This document shows, in pieces, positions 53,600-64,000 of a stretch of 64,000 nt of DNA (its first letter is position 1; each line of letters begins with the position of its first letter). The stretch is from the NCBI GenBank assembly GCA_003290165.1, contig QNQO01009177.1:1-64000 (forward strand), in the 5' to 3' direction. The position numbers and the translations under genes are program-made. The DNA comes from Berberis thunbergii. Taxonomy: Eukaryota > Streptophyta > Magnoliopsida > Ranunculales > Berberidaceae. The notes beneath the pieces were generated by a model. The model did not search any database and was not told the origin of the DNA. It saw only the letters and a program-made list of their open reading frames with translations.

Positions 53600-54752
53600 A
53601 TCAATGCCAGGGAAATCACTTTCTTCAGCCGGAATTTTTCTTGTAGCTCAATTTCTTTGTCTAGGGTATTTTTCCTTCATTTATTTCCCTTTGATTACTT
53701 GAAAATTGTGAAAGAATATGGACAACCAAGTCACCAACGTGTCTGTATAGTTGTGCATTTGTAGGGCATTCTTCTTTCAGTTATTTCTCTTCGATTACTT
53801 TGAAAAATATTCAATCAAGTATAAAGGTTGAGAAGTGGGTAAATGAAGATTGTAGTAGCAGCATCAACCAAGATTATGTTTGGGTTGATGGGTGTGTGAA
53901 AGATTTGCCTTCCTGGCCTCAAGTGAAGTGTAAAAGATGAGAGCTACAAGCTGAACATGTGCTTCTTATCCAGGGGAGAAAACCAATACTAGAGGCGTTG
54001 CTTCTGTTCCAATTGACTGTCGCATATGTTATTTAGATGCCTAATTATGGATGGAGGGTTAACTCTCATAAAGCGTCTAAAATATTTTGAGGATCTTCTT
54101 CCTCTCTTTTAGTGAATGGGAGTGGATTATACTGAATTTAGTGGTAGCAATGCAGGTAGAAAAAACATTTCCCAACTATGTAGTGATTTTTCTTCAAAAA
54201 GAATCCGAAACCAACAAGGAGATTGAACAGGGCTAGGACAACAGTAGTTAGTTAAATTAGAAAGCACAATTTAGAGAGGCTACTATGATAGATCAGCAGC
54301 ATGCCTTATTCATCAAGTATTGACCTTAATTGATTCCCGTCCATCTGTTGGCTGCTAACTCATAATTGAGTTTACTGGTTGGTTTTATGGGGAAATCTGA
54401 CGTGAGTCTTGTAGCTCTTCCAACTAGGGGGTTGTGTTGAAGTATGCAAACATTTTAGAATCCTTAATGGGGGCATGATTCGCTCCTTGTCAAAGCATTC
54501 AACTTGTTGAAGACATGGTCAGAATCTTCAATGAACAAGCCCACTCCAATCTGCAATTTAAAAATGTATCCTAATTTTTCTACTATGCAGCATACCGTTT
54601 CACACCCAATGATCGTGTTAACAAATCCCCCACAGGAAATCTCACTGAATAATTACAAATCGATGGTAACTGATATTAATAAATGAAAATGTTGTAAGAA
54701 ATACAAACATGGAACCTTCAAAATTTACCAAAACAGAAAAATAAAGAGGCCA
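53600..54752. other. Intergenic and 3' flank of the DC1 gene
   Basis: No gene recognised. The last 170 bp (about 54590-54760) recur, diverged, at 56640-56830, so they belong to a duplicated DC1 3' region. Confidence 0.5.
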
Positions 54753-55376
54753 TCACAACCTGCAATCATGTTCCTTGTTCGCCATCCTCACAGATGTACC
54801 TAGCTGCCTAAAACATTGAAAACTAGCTACAGCAACTAAGATGGTACCACTGCCTCCATGCCCCAAGTATAAATCGTGCAAAATCTCCACAAGCATTTCT
54901 TTTGCACATGCAACATGCAGGTTATGCTCCTTACAACCCGAACGGTAACTCCAGCTCCTACCTTTCCTTCCACATTGGTGGCACGCCGAACTCACCTTCC
55001 GATTCAAGTACAACTTCGTCTCCCCATCGTCAAGCACAAGAGGAAGTTTTGCACAACACGGATGAAGATCAAACCCGCATGACTTGCAGTGGTATACAAA
55101 TCCAGTCACATCCTTCTCACAGGCATTGCAGAAGCGAGGAACATCACCGGGAGGTTGTGAGAGGAATTGAAAGGAACATTTCAGGTAGAATGGGTGAGTT
55201 ATGGTTGGGGAAGGTAAGGCGCAATGCATGTGAAGATCAAAATCACAAGTGTTGCAGTTGTATCTTGATCCTATACCCATTTCCTTGCAACCATCACACT
55301 TGAATGGTAACTCTACGTATTCAAACTTTAGCTCGTGTTCAGGGTGGCTAAAGTGTGTGATCTCACCATACTTCAT
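54753..55376 (-). CDS. DC1 (Cys/His-rich C1) domain protein, shortened C-terminus
   Basis: I chose the ATG at 55376 (MKYGEITHF) over an upstream in-frame ATG at 55481, because the pseudogene at 16221 starts equally and the extra 35 residues look non-conserved. The 207-residue product has a first His-rich segment (HFSHPEHELKF), then three Cys/His modules: CDGCKEMGIGSRYNCNTCDF with DLHMHC; CNACEKDVTGFVYHCKSCGF with DLHPCC; and CHQCGRKGRSWSYRSGCKEH with NLHVAC. These are DC1 domains of plant C1-like proteins, which bind zinc and possibly lipid or protein partners. The family's usual KVKKCC tail and hydrophobic C-terminus, still visible in the pseudogene at 15926-16221, are replaced by a short unrelated end, so this copy may be truncated. 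It stands alone, without an operon-like context. Confidence 0.72.
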   Translation of the reverse strand: MKYGEITHFSHPEHELKFEYVELPFKCDGCKEMGIGSRYNCNTCDFDLHMHCALPSPTITHPFYLKCSFQFLSQPPGDVPRFCNACEKDVTGFVYHCKSCGFDLHPCCAKLPLVLDDGETKLYLNRKVSSACHQCGRKGRSWSYRSGCKEHNLHVACAKEMLVEILHDLYLGHGGSGTILVAVASFQCFRQLGTSVRMANKEHDCRL

Positions 55377-56639
55377 GACTTCAACAACTTTCAAGTGATA
55401 TTTTCTATAAACAATATAGAACCCCATATTTATAAAAGTGTGATATTCTTTTTTCTCAAGGGACAAAAAACAAGAATGCAAGGATTAATGCTTAGTGACG
55501 AATATGGGAACTATTGTCCCTCCAGTACCTTTCGGCATCCATTCCACAATAAAAAACAAATAATAGAGGAATATCTTTTAGAATTGGTTCATTACCTTAG
55601 TAGAGGTCAGAATTTTAACACTTTATTTTGCTTTAAATAAAAGCTAACGGATTTACTGCTATAGGTAAATCTAGGGTGAGGAACATGTTTGGTTAGAATG
55701 AACCCAAAATATATCCAAAAAGCAACTCAAGATTATTCATTTTTGAAGATTAGTCGCACAAATCCATCAACTTGTAACAATCAATATGTTCTAGATGTAA
55801 TGATGCCAAAACTAATTATTTACTTCTTGAACCTATCTAGTCGAGTGGGAGGGTAAACTTGCTCTGGAGAGTATCGTTCAATTACGCAGGCCAACGATGT
55901 GCCATCTAAATCCACATTTGGGTCGTGAATAGACACATGATGCCTCAATTATGATCAAATCAAGTATGCTCAACACAAGATTCCACTTTTGGTTTGATTT
56001 CAATACTGAAGCAGGGGTATCATATTCATCTCCCTAACCCACGTGTCTGATTTCATAGCTAAACCATGTAGTCTATCTTGCACCACTAAATTGCCTAAAA
56101 CTTGACAACTATAGATACCCTAGTGTCGCAGGCGATCTTAACGAGTTATAAACACAGAGGCCAACAAAATAAATGAAAACAAAATCAGACAATATGTATA
56201 GACCAATCCACTTTCATCTCACTCCCACAAACAATGCTCTGTACGATCTCTCTTAAATCCCCATCTAAGATGTACAGGGTATTCTCACCTGTAGATGTAA
56301 GGAGTAGTCTTACCTTAACTGACAACTCCATTAGGCATTATTGCCTATAGAGTATGTTCTAAGCCCAAATTTCTACAAATGATGCTTTAAAATATACAGA
56401 GAATAGTAAACATTTTAATTGAATCACATTTTAAGCCATATATTTACCAGCACAACCAAAACTATGTATATGAGTTGTTATTGTCAAAGAACAAGGTGCA
56501 TCATCACATTTCAACCAGCCATTAGGTATTGTTGTGTGGTAACCATATCTCGCCATTAAGAAATGATCTCAATAGACAGTACTACACCATACAAGCTTTC
56601 ATGAACATATTAAGTTTCAAACTATCTTCTCATATTTCT
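55377..56639. other. Upstream region of the DC1 gene
   Basis: 55377-55640 aligns with 16222-16500 upstream of the DC1 pseudogene. The rest has no recognisable gene or element. Confidence 0.5.
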
Positions 56640-56890
56640 ACCAAGTAGCATTTCACACACCAATGTGTAATAAATCCCATACAGAAAAATCTCATTCAAC
56701 AATTATGAATCGGTGGAATTGATATTTCTAAAAGAAAATGATGTCTGAAATACAAGCATGAAAACTTCAAGATTTACTAACACAGAAAAATAGAGAGGCC
56801 CACACAACCAGCTGTCGTTCCTTGATTGCCATCCTGACAGGCATACCTAGCTACATATAAAAAACATCAAAAACTAGCTTCAGCAACTAT
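56640..56890 (-). repeat. Diverged duplicate of the DC1 gene 3' end
   Basis: It aligns by eye with 54590-54840 in the same orientation: shared TTTCACAC, AATCCC-ACAG, TCATTCAACAATTATGAATCG against TCACTGAATAATTACAAATCG, AAAATAGAGAGGCC, and CTAGCTTCAGCAACTA against CTAGCTACAGCAACTA. The coding modules that should follow above 56890 are missing. The locus thus once held a tandem DC1 pair, one of which was deleted. Confidence 0.65.
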
Positions 56891-57576
56891 TAGTAGGGTT
56901 TTGTAATAGCATCTTACCATGTATTAGTCAAACAGAGTAATAGCCGACTCTGGAGCACAATTCTCCAAAAATTACATGTCAAGTTCCAGGTAAAGAACAC
57001 CATGAATAAGATTTTTGGTATGATTTTCAGAAATATAAAGAAAAATGACCATGGCTTCGGATCACTTATTTCTACTATTCTGAACCTGTTGAATTTTCCC
57101 ATCTGAAACAAGAAAGTAACTCTCATCTTCAGTTTCGTCATGTCCTTTATCCTTAACTCCCTACAGTTACCTATCTCACTCCAATGCTTTAAAGGAATGC
57201 AACAAAAACAAGTTTGAAGGCAAATTTAATCAAACTTATTGGAGAACCACTTGTGTTTAAGACAAATTTGATCAAAACTGAACTCTCATTAAATATAAGA
57301 ATCTAATGCTAGATTGCCCCATGAATTCTATGGAATTTGGTAAATTTGATCAAAGGTGAGAAATTGAACTCTCATGAAATATGAGAATCCAATGCTCGTC
57401 CCATGAATTACATGGAATTGAATTCCATGCAACGAAACACACCCTGAGATCACGATCTTGTTGTGAGTGTCTAAGTTGCATTATCAAAGAACTTCCTTTG
57501 TTGATTCATAATCTGCTTTTTCATCATTAACCACATCAACACTACCACAGAGTTTATTGTTTAACACTCTTTTACT
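56891..57576. other. Intergenic stretch, no gene seen
   Basis: A partial internal duplication is visible (TGAACTCTCAT-AAATAT-AGAATC-AATGCT near 57280 and 57367). No coding motif is seen. Confidence 0.4.
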
Positions 57577-58579
57577 TAGGGGTGACAATGGGGTCGTTTT
57601 TCGCGGATATCTGCTCCGCTACAAACCGTTTGGGATGAATTGGGTTTACCGTGATAGATTTCGGGGGTCAAAATTTTATCCATCACATTTTCGGGACATG
57701 CGGATTTGGCCATATCTGCCTCATGGATATTTGTTATGTCTTATTACCAAACTACCCTTATTCCCTTGATACAAAAAGGCTTAAAAACCCTACACCTAAT
57801 TCTCCATCGCCTCTCCTTTCCATCATACAAACTGCTACTGACCCCTCTTCTTCTTATGTGGTTCTCTAAGGCTTTTGAGATTTCGAAGGGGCAAATCAGT
57901 GATTCTAGTTCAAAACGTCTGAATCTCTAGTGAATCGAATGGATTGGTGTGAAGACATGTTGTTGATTGCAGATTGAGTAGGTTTTCAGGAAAGATGAAT
58001 CAATTTCATTTGATGAGAAACGATTAGAATACATGGACAGAGAGAAACAGAAAAGGAAGAGAGAGGTGAAGACAAGCATGACTGCAAGAAAAAATTGTGA
58101 AGTAGACGCGAGGTGGAGTTTGGCGAGGTATTGACTCGAACAGGTAGCAGGTCGGCGAGTATGAAACTGGTAAGGAAGAGGCCCTGCGAGCTCTTATTGA
58201 TCCTCTGAATTCCCGAGAATAAAGAAATGTGGTTTGATTTGGGTCAACTTCAAATTTGGGTTATTTTTCGGTTTTCAAACTATTTTAAATTGATTTGGTT
58301 CCACTTCAAACTATTTGACTCTCGATTGAGTATGATTTGGGTTATTATTGGGCCTATTGTTTTTCAAATCCATTTGAGTCATATTGGGACTCCCAAACTA
58401 TTTGGTACAGGTTTATGTTAAATGGATATTCGGAGCTGGGCAGATATTTGCCAATTCGACCAGTAGGAAGATGGTTTTTAAAAATATAATAAATGGTTTA
58501 TCCAGCACGGATTCGGGGATCTGCAATCCCTAGTGGGGCGAGGATGGATTGCCCCAAATCTGCCACGTTGCCATCCCTA
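57577..58579. mobile_element. Non-autonomous hAT element, 1003 bp, TSD CTTTTACT
   Basis: The exact 8-bp duplication CTTTTACT is at 57569-57576 and 58580-58587. The termini are TAGGGGTGACAATGGGG and, reverse-complemented, TAGGGATGGCAACGTGG. Subterminal sequences rich in GGATAT/GGATTTGG follow. The interior has no recognisable gene fragment or transposase. It differs from the other three hAT elements after the first eight bases, so it is a separate family. Confidence 0.88.
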
Positions 58580-58587
58580 CTTTTACT

Positions 58588-59830
58588 TACTCATTAACTC
58601 TACTTTAAACTTATTGTCAGAGTTTTCAACCATATGCCACTCCATTATTATCATTATATAGATTGGTTGAGTTAGAGTTTGTTTTTTAGTTGCTTCTTGA
58701 AAGAATCGAAATTTGTAAATGCAGCAGAAGTAAAAATTTGTACATGCAGCAAAAGTCAGTAGAAGTTTTTCTCCCATGATGTGGTATTACTTGCCTTTTG
58801 GGACAATGCCACCTCTCTCTTTCCTGCTGCTGAATTGAGTTTGTTTCTTTCATATTCTCCCCATTTCCTTGTCATAATTCTTACTTGGGCAATGGTGTCC
58901 TCTACTTGGAACTGGTTGTGATTTTTACTTTGATGAACTTGAGTTTTCTAGATATTATTCATTGAGCTAATAGTCCATCCATGGTTGTGGTGTTCAAGTC
59001 TTACGCTTTAGTTCCTACTTACCTATTCCCTTTGCTACAATCTACTCTTTTTGAGCCAACTTCTCAACAACTTCTTCTGTACACTTCCCTTTTGCACACC
59101 CAAACATACAAAATCAAATTCATCATTTTCCAAAATTAATTCAAATACATTTCACTTATTTTCTACCAATACATTACTCTCTACCAATACCTAGATAGAT
59201 AGAAGAAAGGACCTCGAGGTCAGGTCTGTTATTTAATCGGTGATCAATCAGCGATTAATCTCTTCTCGTTAGTAGAGCGTCGTGATTTTTGAATTGTCGC
59301 TTGAATAATCTCAACCGATTCGAATTACCAAATACTCACTTTTTAAACTCACCTATTAATCGATTCATGACAATATGTTATAAATAAACGAGAAATATCA
59401 ATGATGTTTTCTAAAAAATTATTTTTTTAAAATTTCCCTAACCTCATCAATACTCTGCCATAGGCAATACCAAGACTGTCTAAAGAGGCTAAAGAGAGAA
59501 AAATCAAAGAGCATAAATAAAAAAATCTAAGAAAAAGAGAAAAACGACAAAGAAAAATATCAAACCAAAATGTTCGATAGTAAATAATATGGAAAGCCGC
59601 ACTTTTATCTAACTACATTTTTTTTCTTTATATTTTTTCTTAAATTGTGGCATGTGATGTTTACTACTTCAATATTTTATTAATTTTCAAAAAGATTTCC
59701 CTTGTAATCATATTAGTTAGAAGGATAAAGAAAATATGTTTATAAAATACATGTCGACTAATTTTGATTACTCTTGATTAGTCCCGATTAATCTAATAAA
59801 GCACCTGAACTAATTAGGGTCCGATTAACA
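58588..59830. other. Intergenic AT-rich stretch
   Basis: Blocks related to GATTAATC and AATCGG recur at 59230-59340 and 59750-59830 and may be the ends of a decayed inverted-repeat element; I could not find a target duplication. No gene is seen. Confidence 0.35.
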
Positions 59831-59838
59831 TAACTGCA

Positions 59839-61300
59839 TAGGGGTGGGCAAACAGGTCAAGGATCCGCGAGTTCAAACGGATCGATCGATCCGAATCCAT
59901 TATAAAACGGTCTAATCCCAGTTCCTATTTTTAAAAAAGAAACGGTCTGGGTTGGACCCGTTTCAAATTCCATTTACTAAAAAAACCTAAATATGGATTG
60001 GAAGACTAAACTCTTTAGCCGCACCACACTCGCAGCCGTAGAGGAGAAGAGAAAGTGAGCACCCGCAGCCCGCCTCCGCACCTGCATCCTTCTCTCGCTG
60101 TCTCTCTTGTACAGATTCCAAGTGCAAGGGAGTGAGTTGAAGCTCTTCCTCATCCTGCTATGGCGGAAATGGTAGCAAAAAGATGAGTGGAATTAGTGCT
60201 CAGCCATCTCAATCCACTTCCTCTTCACTCGCCATCTTCATTTCAACTCTCTCGCACTTCCATGGATGATAGCTATCACCGAGTCCACAGTGAAGTTTTG
60301 ACTAAAGAAGTTGTTTGGACAGCTGCTTTGGATGAATCAGGGAAAGATCATATCGATATCATTTACCAGAAAGCTCAAAGAGAAGCCATAGCCAAGGTAT
60401 TGAAACTAGATAGATAGATAGATTCAATTCAATGGTTTTGCTTTCAATTTAATCTGCAATGTCAATGTCCGTGTGTGTATGTCAACAGATTACGATCAAT
60501 AGTCCTGAGAAGAGGAATGTTTTTAGACCACTTACAATTAAAGAGCTAATGCGAGCATTTAATGATGCCAGGGACAATCCTTCGATTGGAGTAATCATCC
60601 TTACTGGCCACGTAACTCCCTCACTTTTGCATTCGCATTTATTTCTTTCAAATTCTACTTTGCTCTTTTTTTTTCAGGGTACCAAGGCATTTTGCAGTGG
60701 CGGGGATCAATCATTGAGAAGCAAAGATGGTTATGCTGATTTTGACAATTTTGGTCGCCTTAATGTCCTAGATTTACATGTATGTATATTACCTTTCCTT
60801 TCTTCTAATATAGGCGTCACTTTCTCAGGCCGTATGTTCCATCCACTTGCATGGGAATATCAGCTTATCTCTTCTGCTTTCAATTTTGCATCTTTCCTCT
60901 CTTTGCTACAGGTGCAGATTCGTCGTCTTCCAAAACCTGTAATAGCAACGGTACCCTCTTCTCTCCTAATCTGCATCTTCTCTCTGCTTTTATTACTTTT
61001 GTTTGAATGTCAAAATCTGATTGAAGAAATTTTCAAGACAGCTGAGCTATAGACACTTTCTATATTATTTGAGAGATTGGTTTGAATTGGATGTTGAATT
61101 GTACTATGTGTGAATTGCGAATAGAAGGATTTGCTGTAGATTTGGAACCGTAGGAACCGGACCGTTCCAAACGGTTCGAGTTAGGTTCGGTTCTAATGTT
61201 CAAAATGAGGGGTTCCGAACCGAACCGGATCCGTTAATTTTAAACGGTTCTAGTTAGGTTCCTCCAAATTTGGAACCAATCCAGACCGTGCCCACCCCTA
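59839..61300 (+). mobile_element. Non-autonomous hAT element carrying menB exons, TSD TAACTGCA
   Basis: The exact 8-bp duplication TAACTGCA is at 59831-59838 and 61301-61308. The termini are TAGGGGTGGGCAAACAGG and, reverse-complemented, TAGGGGTGGGCACGGTCT. The subterminal CGGTTC-GAGTTAGGTTC and GGATCCG repeats are shared with the element at 51894-53298. The 1462-bp element contains a 5' UTR and four exons of naphthoate synthase with their introns. There is no transposase. Confidence 0.93.
60160..60950 (+). pseudogene. menB: Captured naphthoate synthase (menB) fragment, exons 1-4
   Basis: Exons 60160-60396, 60489-60611, 60678-60779 and 60912-60950 have GT-AG introns and correct phases. They encode, after a leader, [40 protein letters not shown] (with [10 protein letters not shown] and GVIILTG), [20 protein letters not shown] (with [10 protein letters not shown]) and [13 protein letters not shown]. 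This is the N-terminal half of 1,4-dihydroxy-2-naphthoyl-CoA synthase, the crotonase-fold enzyme of phylloquinone synthesis. The CoA and oxyanion-hole part ([11 protein letters not shown]) is present; the remaining catalytic half is absent. The native ATG at 60160 is followed by a TGA at codon 9 (60184-60186), otherwise the frame is open. Retained introns mean capture from genomic DNA. Confidence 0.92.
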
Positions 61301-61308
61301 TAACTGCA

Positions 61309-61682
61309 TAGGGTTAGGTTTACCTCCACACACTACAACTACAATTCATGTTAACTTGGAAGTTGTAGCTAGCCCTATCAAATTTGAATGGTTTACCAAT
61401 AGAGATAGCAATCAAGTTTGGGCCCTACTCCACCATATAAGTTAGTATTATGTTGTGCAAAGACACCTACCTTTCTCTAGTGGCTTCAGATCTGCCTGCC
61501 CTGGCAGCACCATCAATTTCTTCACAATATTAATGGGCACAATCCCCAAGGAAGCATCACTATCTTGTTGGAGAGCTTGAAGACAAAGAACTGTCCACTG
61601 GGAGGGACATCTGGGTGACCCTTCAATCTCCATCACTATGCAATTAAAATGGATCATGGACCCATAACAGTTTAAGAACATT
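61309..61682. other. Intergenic stretch right of the menB-bearing hAT element
   Basis: A minus-strand open frame, 61448-61681, has a protein-like composition but no motif I recognise. No paired termini are seen. Confidence 0.3.
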
Positions 61683-62127
61683 ATAGGTTATAACGGGATT
61701 TAACAGTATATAACGGAATAGTTTTTTAATATATTTTTATACCCTCACTAAGTATTTATGTATTATAAAATCAAAAAAGTAAATCATGCTCATAACATAA
61801 GTTCAAAATCATCAAAATATTAATTAAAAAAACAACACTATCCTTTCGTATGAGAGTGAGATTGCAATAGAGATTGTGATCAACTCTTCGACTTCTTCCC
61901 TCCTCTCGTTCTCTGTCAATCAGTAAGGTTTGGTTATCCATTCAGGTTTGATTGTGAATGAAATGGTTGATTTTTTTTTATGTATTAGAACAAAACGTTA
62001 AAAAGGCGTTATTGAAAAAAAAAAGGTTATATCAATAACAGCCATTATATCGGAGTCGTGATACCAAAACGTGATAATGTCAAAACGTAACAGCTCACCA
62101 TCGTTAAACGTTATATTGGAGTTATAA
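61683..62127. mobile_element. Possible MITE with GTTATAAC ends
   Basis: The left side GTTATAACGGGATTTAAC.. and the right side CGTTAAACGTTATA..GTTATAAC are imperfect inverted repeats enclosing about 445 bp of AT-rich sequence with further CGTTA/TAACG motifs. No target duplication is fixed, so this remains tentative. Confidence 0.4.
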
Positions 62128-62695
62128 CTGCACACAAGGATGCACGGATACGAACACATGCGTCGTGTCGGACACTGACACGACAAGCCGATTCAACAAT
62201 TTCCCAAAAACTAGGACTCGAAGACATGTCGACACATCATACTATTTTTTTACAAGTCATAAATATAAATAATAATCTAATAAAGTGTCTTCCTAGAGTA
62301 TTTTGAAGAAGATGACACTGTTGCAAGAAAAAATTAAAGTAGAATAAGTATAGTAAAGAATAAATTGAGGAGAGATGAAGCAAATGAGAGAAAATAAAAA
62401 GTAAAGATTAAGAAGAAGCATAGAGGTAGTGATTTTTTACTTTATTTGTCACTTCAAATGGATCAACAACCATTATATTACGTGGTTATTTGCAAAAATT
62501 TAAAAGTAAAAAATAAAACAAAATTGATTTTCAAGTCTTGACTGCGTCTTGACCAAGTTTCAGGTGTATCGAAGGCGTGTCCGACACGTTGACCAAGTGT
62601 CCGATGCGTGTCGAGTGAGTGTCATGTGTCAGATACGTGTTAGACACGGATATGGCAAGTTTTCGAAGAGTCTGTGCTTCCTTGCAAGCACAGCT
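62128..62695. mobile_element. Possible MITE with CAAGGA-GCAC ends
   Basis: Left CAAGGATGCACGGATACG and right (reverse complement) CAAGGAAGCACAGACTC are imperfect inverted ends. Inside them GTGTCGGACACTGACACG and GTGTCCGATGCGTGTCGAG form a second inverted pair. The boundaries are not fixed by a duplication. Confidence 0.45.
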
Positions 62696-63595
62696 CCATC
62701 ATCACTCTCCTCTAAGAGCTTAACAGGAAAATTGGAGTCGGGTTCTCTAAGAAAACTCCTACAACATGCTCTGACCAGATGACTCGATTATTTCTAACAT
62801 CATGAGAGCAGACAGTCATTGAGGTCAATTTCTGGTTAGTGAACTCTACCTACATATTTACAATGTTCCATAAGATAATTTGGGAATCGAGGCATTTGGG
62901 GCTGGCTTCCAAAAGACGATATCTATTAATTGAATGGAATTAAAATAAAAGAGAATATCTATTAATCACAAAACTAGAGCATTTGAAGCCAGCATCCACC
63001 AGTGCTCTTGGAAGGGGAGCTCATACAGGGAGGCCATTAGCCCCATATTTGGGGAACAGATCAGGGCGGGCTTGTTCATCTCTATGTATACCATGAGAGT
63101 ATCTAACTTCATCGAAGCAATGGAAGACCCAAAACCTCCCAAAGGACAATGCAATAAGCCAAAAAGTACTGCATAATAATCTCTTCTCCAATCATGCAAC
63201 CAACACAAGAGAGTTGGACCTACATACCTTTTCTCCTAAATTAATTCAATGTTTACCACCTTACCAAGAGAAATTCTACAAGCATCGATCACTCGTCACC
63301 CTTTGTTTTACCATAGAAAGATTTCACCAAAACACTCTTTCCTTTCCCACTTTCACTCCCACCCATCGCATCCACATCGACCTAAGTCGGTCCATATTCG
63401 CTAACATAGGCTTTTCTATTTCCTAGTCCATCAAATAACTCCTCATATGAGTTTGCAACTACTTCCCCGATGACAATCAAATCAAATTCATTAACAGTAG
63501 TAGTATGAACCTTTGGTACAACAAAGACAAAACCCCACCTTTGTAATCGACTAAAAGTAAATCATGGGAGTATAAGAAACAAATACCTGAGAAAA
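62696..63595. other. Region downstream of TOM6
   Basis: Just after the TOM6 stop a splice-donor-like CTCAG|GTATTTG on the minus strand suggests a 3' UTR intron. A minus-strand open frame at 62966-63208 has no recognised motif. Nothing else is seen. Confidence 0.35.
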
Positions 63596-63766
63596 TTACA
63601 ATTCAAGCTTGAGTTGTTGGTTGTGGTGGTCTTGGCAGAAATAGTGGAGAATGTAAGGAGTTGCACGGACAACAGCGACCCAAGCTCCGAACATTATTAC
63701 GTGAGACTTGAGCTGCTTCAAGGCTGCTGCCTTCTCTGGCCTTCGAGGAACTGCTCCCAAAAACAT
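63596..63766 (-). CDS. TOM6: TOM6-like subunit of the mitochondrial outer membrane translocase
   Basis: This is a single-exon 56-residue protein, MFLGAVPRRPEKAAALKQLK then SHVIMFGAWVAVVRATPYIL, ending HYFCQDHHNQQLKLEL. It matches plant TOM6 in length (about 54 residues in Arabidopsis) and layout. The N-terminus is short and basic (RRPEKAAALKQLKSH), and one hydrophobic helix, residues about 23-42 (VIMFGAWVAVVRATPYILHY), anchors it in the outer membrane. A hydrophilic tail follows. TOM6 stabilises the TOM40 general import pore. The ATG at 63766 is preceded by a plausible 5' UTR (63767 to the window end). It is the only gene in the window without disruptions that also matches its family along its full length. 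Confidence 0.85.
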   Translation of the reverse strand: MFLGAVPRRPEKAAALKQLKSHVIMFGAWVAVVRATPYILHYFCQDHHNQQLKLEL

Positions 63767-64000
63767 CTTCGATTCGAAATCAATCTCTCGCTTGCTTGCA
63801 CAAACCCTAGGTTTTGGTTCGGCTTCCGAGGGTTTTGAGGAAGAGGCGGAACTAACTTATACTCGACTGACTGACTCATCAAACCTCTTCACCTTTTAGT
63901 TCACTCGTGAATCGTCGGTCTCCAGGGTGCATGTGCTGGATATGTTGGGCCTAGAGTACCCAATTCCGGTTTTAGCTACCCGACTAAAACCCCTTTTACT

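Noticed and set aside
54902..55303. 133-codon plus-strand frame
   Set aside because: It is antisense to the DC1 coding region, whose Cys/His spacing clearly identifies the true strand.
60160..60950. A functional naphthoate synthase gene
   Set aside because: A stop at codon 9, loss of everything after exon 4 and enclosure between hAT termini with a perfect target duplication show a captured fragment.
63614..63838. 74-codon plus-strand frame at the right edge
   Set aside because: It is the antisense shadow of TOM6, which has a full-length family match on the minus strand.

Overview
This is plant nuclear DNA, most likely from a eudicot with a repeat-rich genome. Most of it is nested transposable elements. 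Only one short gene looks intact: a TOM6-like mitochondrial import subunit at the right edge (63596-63766, minus). A DC1 zinc-finger gene (54753-55376, minus) may also be functional. The plant signatures are GT-AG introns, FAR1-type MULE, Helitron and CACTA elements, a plastid accD fragment, and fragments of plant families (PIN, DC1, RLCK-VII, PMT, ArgJ, menB). I could not identify the species.

Layout. 1-3829 is the right part of a CACTA-like element holding exon pieces of a receptor-like cytoplasmic kinase, a PMT methyltransferase and ArgJ. 3830-6453 is a truncated LTR element. 6586-12706 is a complete related LTR element with two LTRs and a 5-bp target duplication, itself split by a 1.9-kb solo LTR (9011-10875). 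12712-16620 is AT-rich DNA with a SINE-like unit and an internally deleted DC1 pseudogene. 16625 to about 23480 is a minus-strand Helitron with a canonical 3' end and a decayed Rep/Helicase gene. 25500-29396 is an LTR with its primer-binding site and a repeat-rich internal region. 31995-39450 is a LINE remnant split by a 6.4-kb FAR1-type MULE. 40292-40581 is a short RTE-type LINE tail. 41246-50972 is a 5'-truncated LINE split by a 7.9-kb CACTA element. 51461-61300 holds a MULE-like MITE, three non-autonomous hAT elements, the plastid accD fragment and the DC1 gene.

The most notable theme is gene-fragment capture by several transposon superfamilies in one window. The second CACTA element (41487-49397) carries, all on the minus strand, spliced fragments of an HMG-box gene, a PIN auxin carrier and a GH17 beta-1,3-glucanase. 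It also holds an eL13 retrocopy inserted in the PIN exon, and a nested hAT element carrying exons of a BRWD-type WD40 gene. A related hAT element (59839-61300) carries four in-order exons, with introns, of naphthoate synthase (menB). Target-site duplications read directly from the sequence fix most boundaries and give an order of insertion.

The transposon remnants do not form a common pathway. What the window offers is a readable insertion history and several exon-shuffling products.
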